The notes below the pieces were generated by a model. The model saw nothing but the letters and a program-made list of their open reading frames with translations. It was not told where the DNA came from and did not search any database. Shown in pieces: positions 14,899 through 15,456 of a stretch of 15,456 nucleotides of DNA. A program made the translations under genes and the position numbers. The DNA is from an uncultured Lachnospiraceae bacterium (GTDB taxonomy: Bacteria; Bacillota_A; Clostridia; Lachnospirales; Lachnospiraceae), in the NCBI GenBank assembly GCA_905200565.1, contig CAJKKX010000015.1:1-15456 (forward strand), read 5' to 3'. The first letter of the stretch is position 1, and every line of letters begins with the position of its first letter.

Positions 14899-15456
14899 AT
14901 GTACAAAAACATTATTTTGGGCATTTTGATTCCCTTTCTTGGTACGGCGCTGGGTTCCGGAGCCGTTTTTTGCATGCGAAAAGAGATGGGAGCGAACCTT
15001 CAGAAAGCACTTTTGGGTTTTGCATCGGGAGTTATGGTGGCGGCTTCGGTATGGTCACTGATTATACCGTCCATTGACATGGCGAAAGAGCAGAAAGTGA
15101 TCGCCTGGATTCCAGCGGCGTCAGGATTTTTCCTGGGTATCTTGTTTCTTCTTCTGCTTGACACGGTGATTCCGCATATCCATCTGGATAAAGAGAAACC
15201 GGAAGGAGTAAAATCGAAATTGAAAAAGACCACCATGCTGGTATTGGCGGTCACGCTTCACAACATACCGGAGGGAATGGCGGTGGGAGTCGTATTTTCC
15301 GGCCTGCTGACAAAAAATGCGATGATTTCGGTCGCAGGCGCCTTCGCACTTTCAATCGGAATCGCAATCCAGAATTTTCCGGAGGGAGCGATTATCTCCA
15401 TGCCTCTGAAAAGCAATGGAAAATCCCGGATGAAAGCATTTTTGTATGGAGTGGCT
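14899..15456 (+). CDS. ZIP family metal transporter (start only, cut by window end)
   Basis: This gene runs off the window end; 186 residues are visible. ZIP proteins bring zinc, iron or manganese into the cytoplasm. The diagnostic TM4 motif is HNIPEG (H121, N122, E125) and TM5 has QNFPEG (Q158, N159, E162); Q in place of the second H is typical of the GufA-like bacterial branch. Hydrophobic segments appear at about 5-25, 38-58, 68-90, 112-132 and 142-165, and the acidic/His-containing loop around 93-105 (HIHLD) may bind metal. GAGGT at 14888-14892 sits 6 nt before ATG 14899. The metal specificity is not visible. The shared upstream motif with the oxidase unit may connect it to metal homeostasis. 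Confidence 0.9.
   Translation, partial: MYKNIILGILIPFLGTALGSGAVFCMRKEMGANLQKALLGFASGVMVAASVWSLIIPSIDMAKEQKVIAWIPAASGFFLGILFLLLLDTVIPHIHLDKEKPEGVKSKLKKTTMLVLAVTLHNIPEGMAVGVVFSGLLTKNAMISVAGAFALSIGIAIQNFPEGAIISMPLKSNGKSRMKAFLYGVA

Noticed and set aside
1..15456. CRISPR arrays, insertion sequences, phage genes
   Set aside because: No spaced direct repeats, transposase, integrase or terminal inverted repeats were seen.

Overview
The window looks like a chromosomal segment of a low-to-mid GC Firmicute, most likely a Clostridia member of the Lachnospiraceae. The reasons are the strong GGAGG ribosome sites, the sigma-A promoters, hairpin-plus-T terminators and the type of proteins found (divergent LigA, Big_2/VWA secreted protein, DUF2935 protein, ZIP and DedA membrane proteins). 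The taxonomic call is inference from gene style; no phylogenetic marker was searched.

Layout. Positions 1-186 hold no convincing gene but can fold into a paired structure and may be part of an RNA. Positions 187-339 are a sigma-A promoter and a tRNA-Arg(CCG). A membrane-anchored SH3 protein follows (376-1293) with a strong terminator. A small unassigned helical protein (1414-1851) comes next. A sigma-A promoter at 1873-1901 then starts a probable four-gene housekeeping run: rluF (23S rRNA pseudouridine synthase), ligA (NAD+ DNA ligase), cls (cardiolipin synthase) and metA (homoserine O-acyltransferase, predicted to use acetyl-CoA). It ends at a long hairpin terminator at 7381-7429.

The most unusual part is 7431-12101: a two-gene unit coding for a DUF2935 helical protein with an internal duplication and paired Glu/His residues, and, one base later, a 1216-residue six-cupredoxin multicopper oxidase. 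The oxidase resembles in size and design the giant Mn(II) oxidase MnxG of Bacillus spores. Its copper-site motifs are complete only once: two motifs in the second cupredoxin domain and two in the third. The promoter region of this unit carries a perfect 10-bp inverted repeat built on TTTGCATAC. The same core recurs, again as an inverted pair, between the divergent dedA and ZIP metal transporter genes at 14802-14860. In both places the core stands 38-39 nt before a start codon and contains a CATAC element resembling sporulation mother-cell -10 sequences. A metal-handling, possibly spore-associated function is my inference.

The rest is a secreted von Willebrand A protein flanked by bacterial Ig-like domains (12190-14040), a convergent terminator, a DedA-family membrane protein on the minus strand (14115-14750) and the start of a ZIP-family metal transporter (from 14899, cut by the window end).
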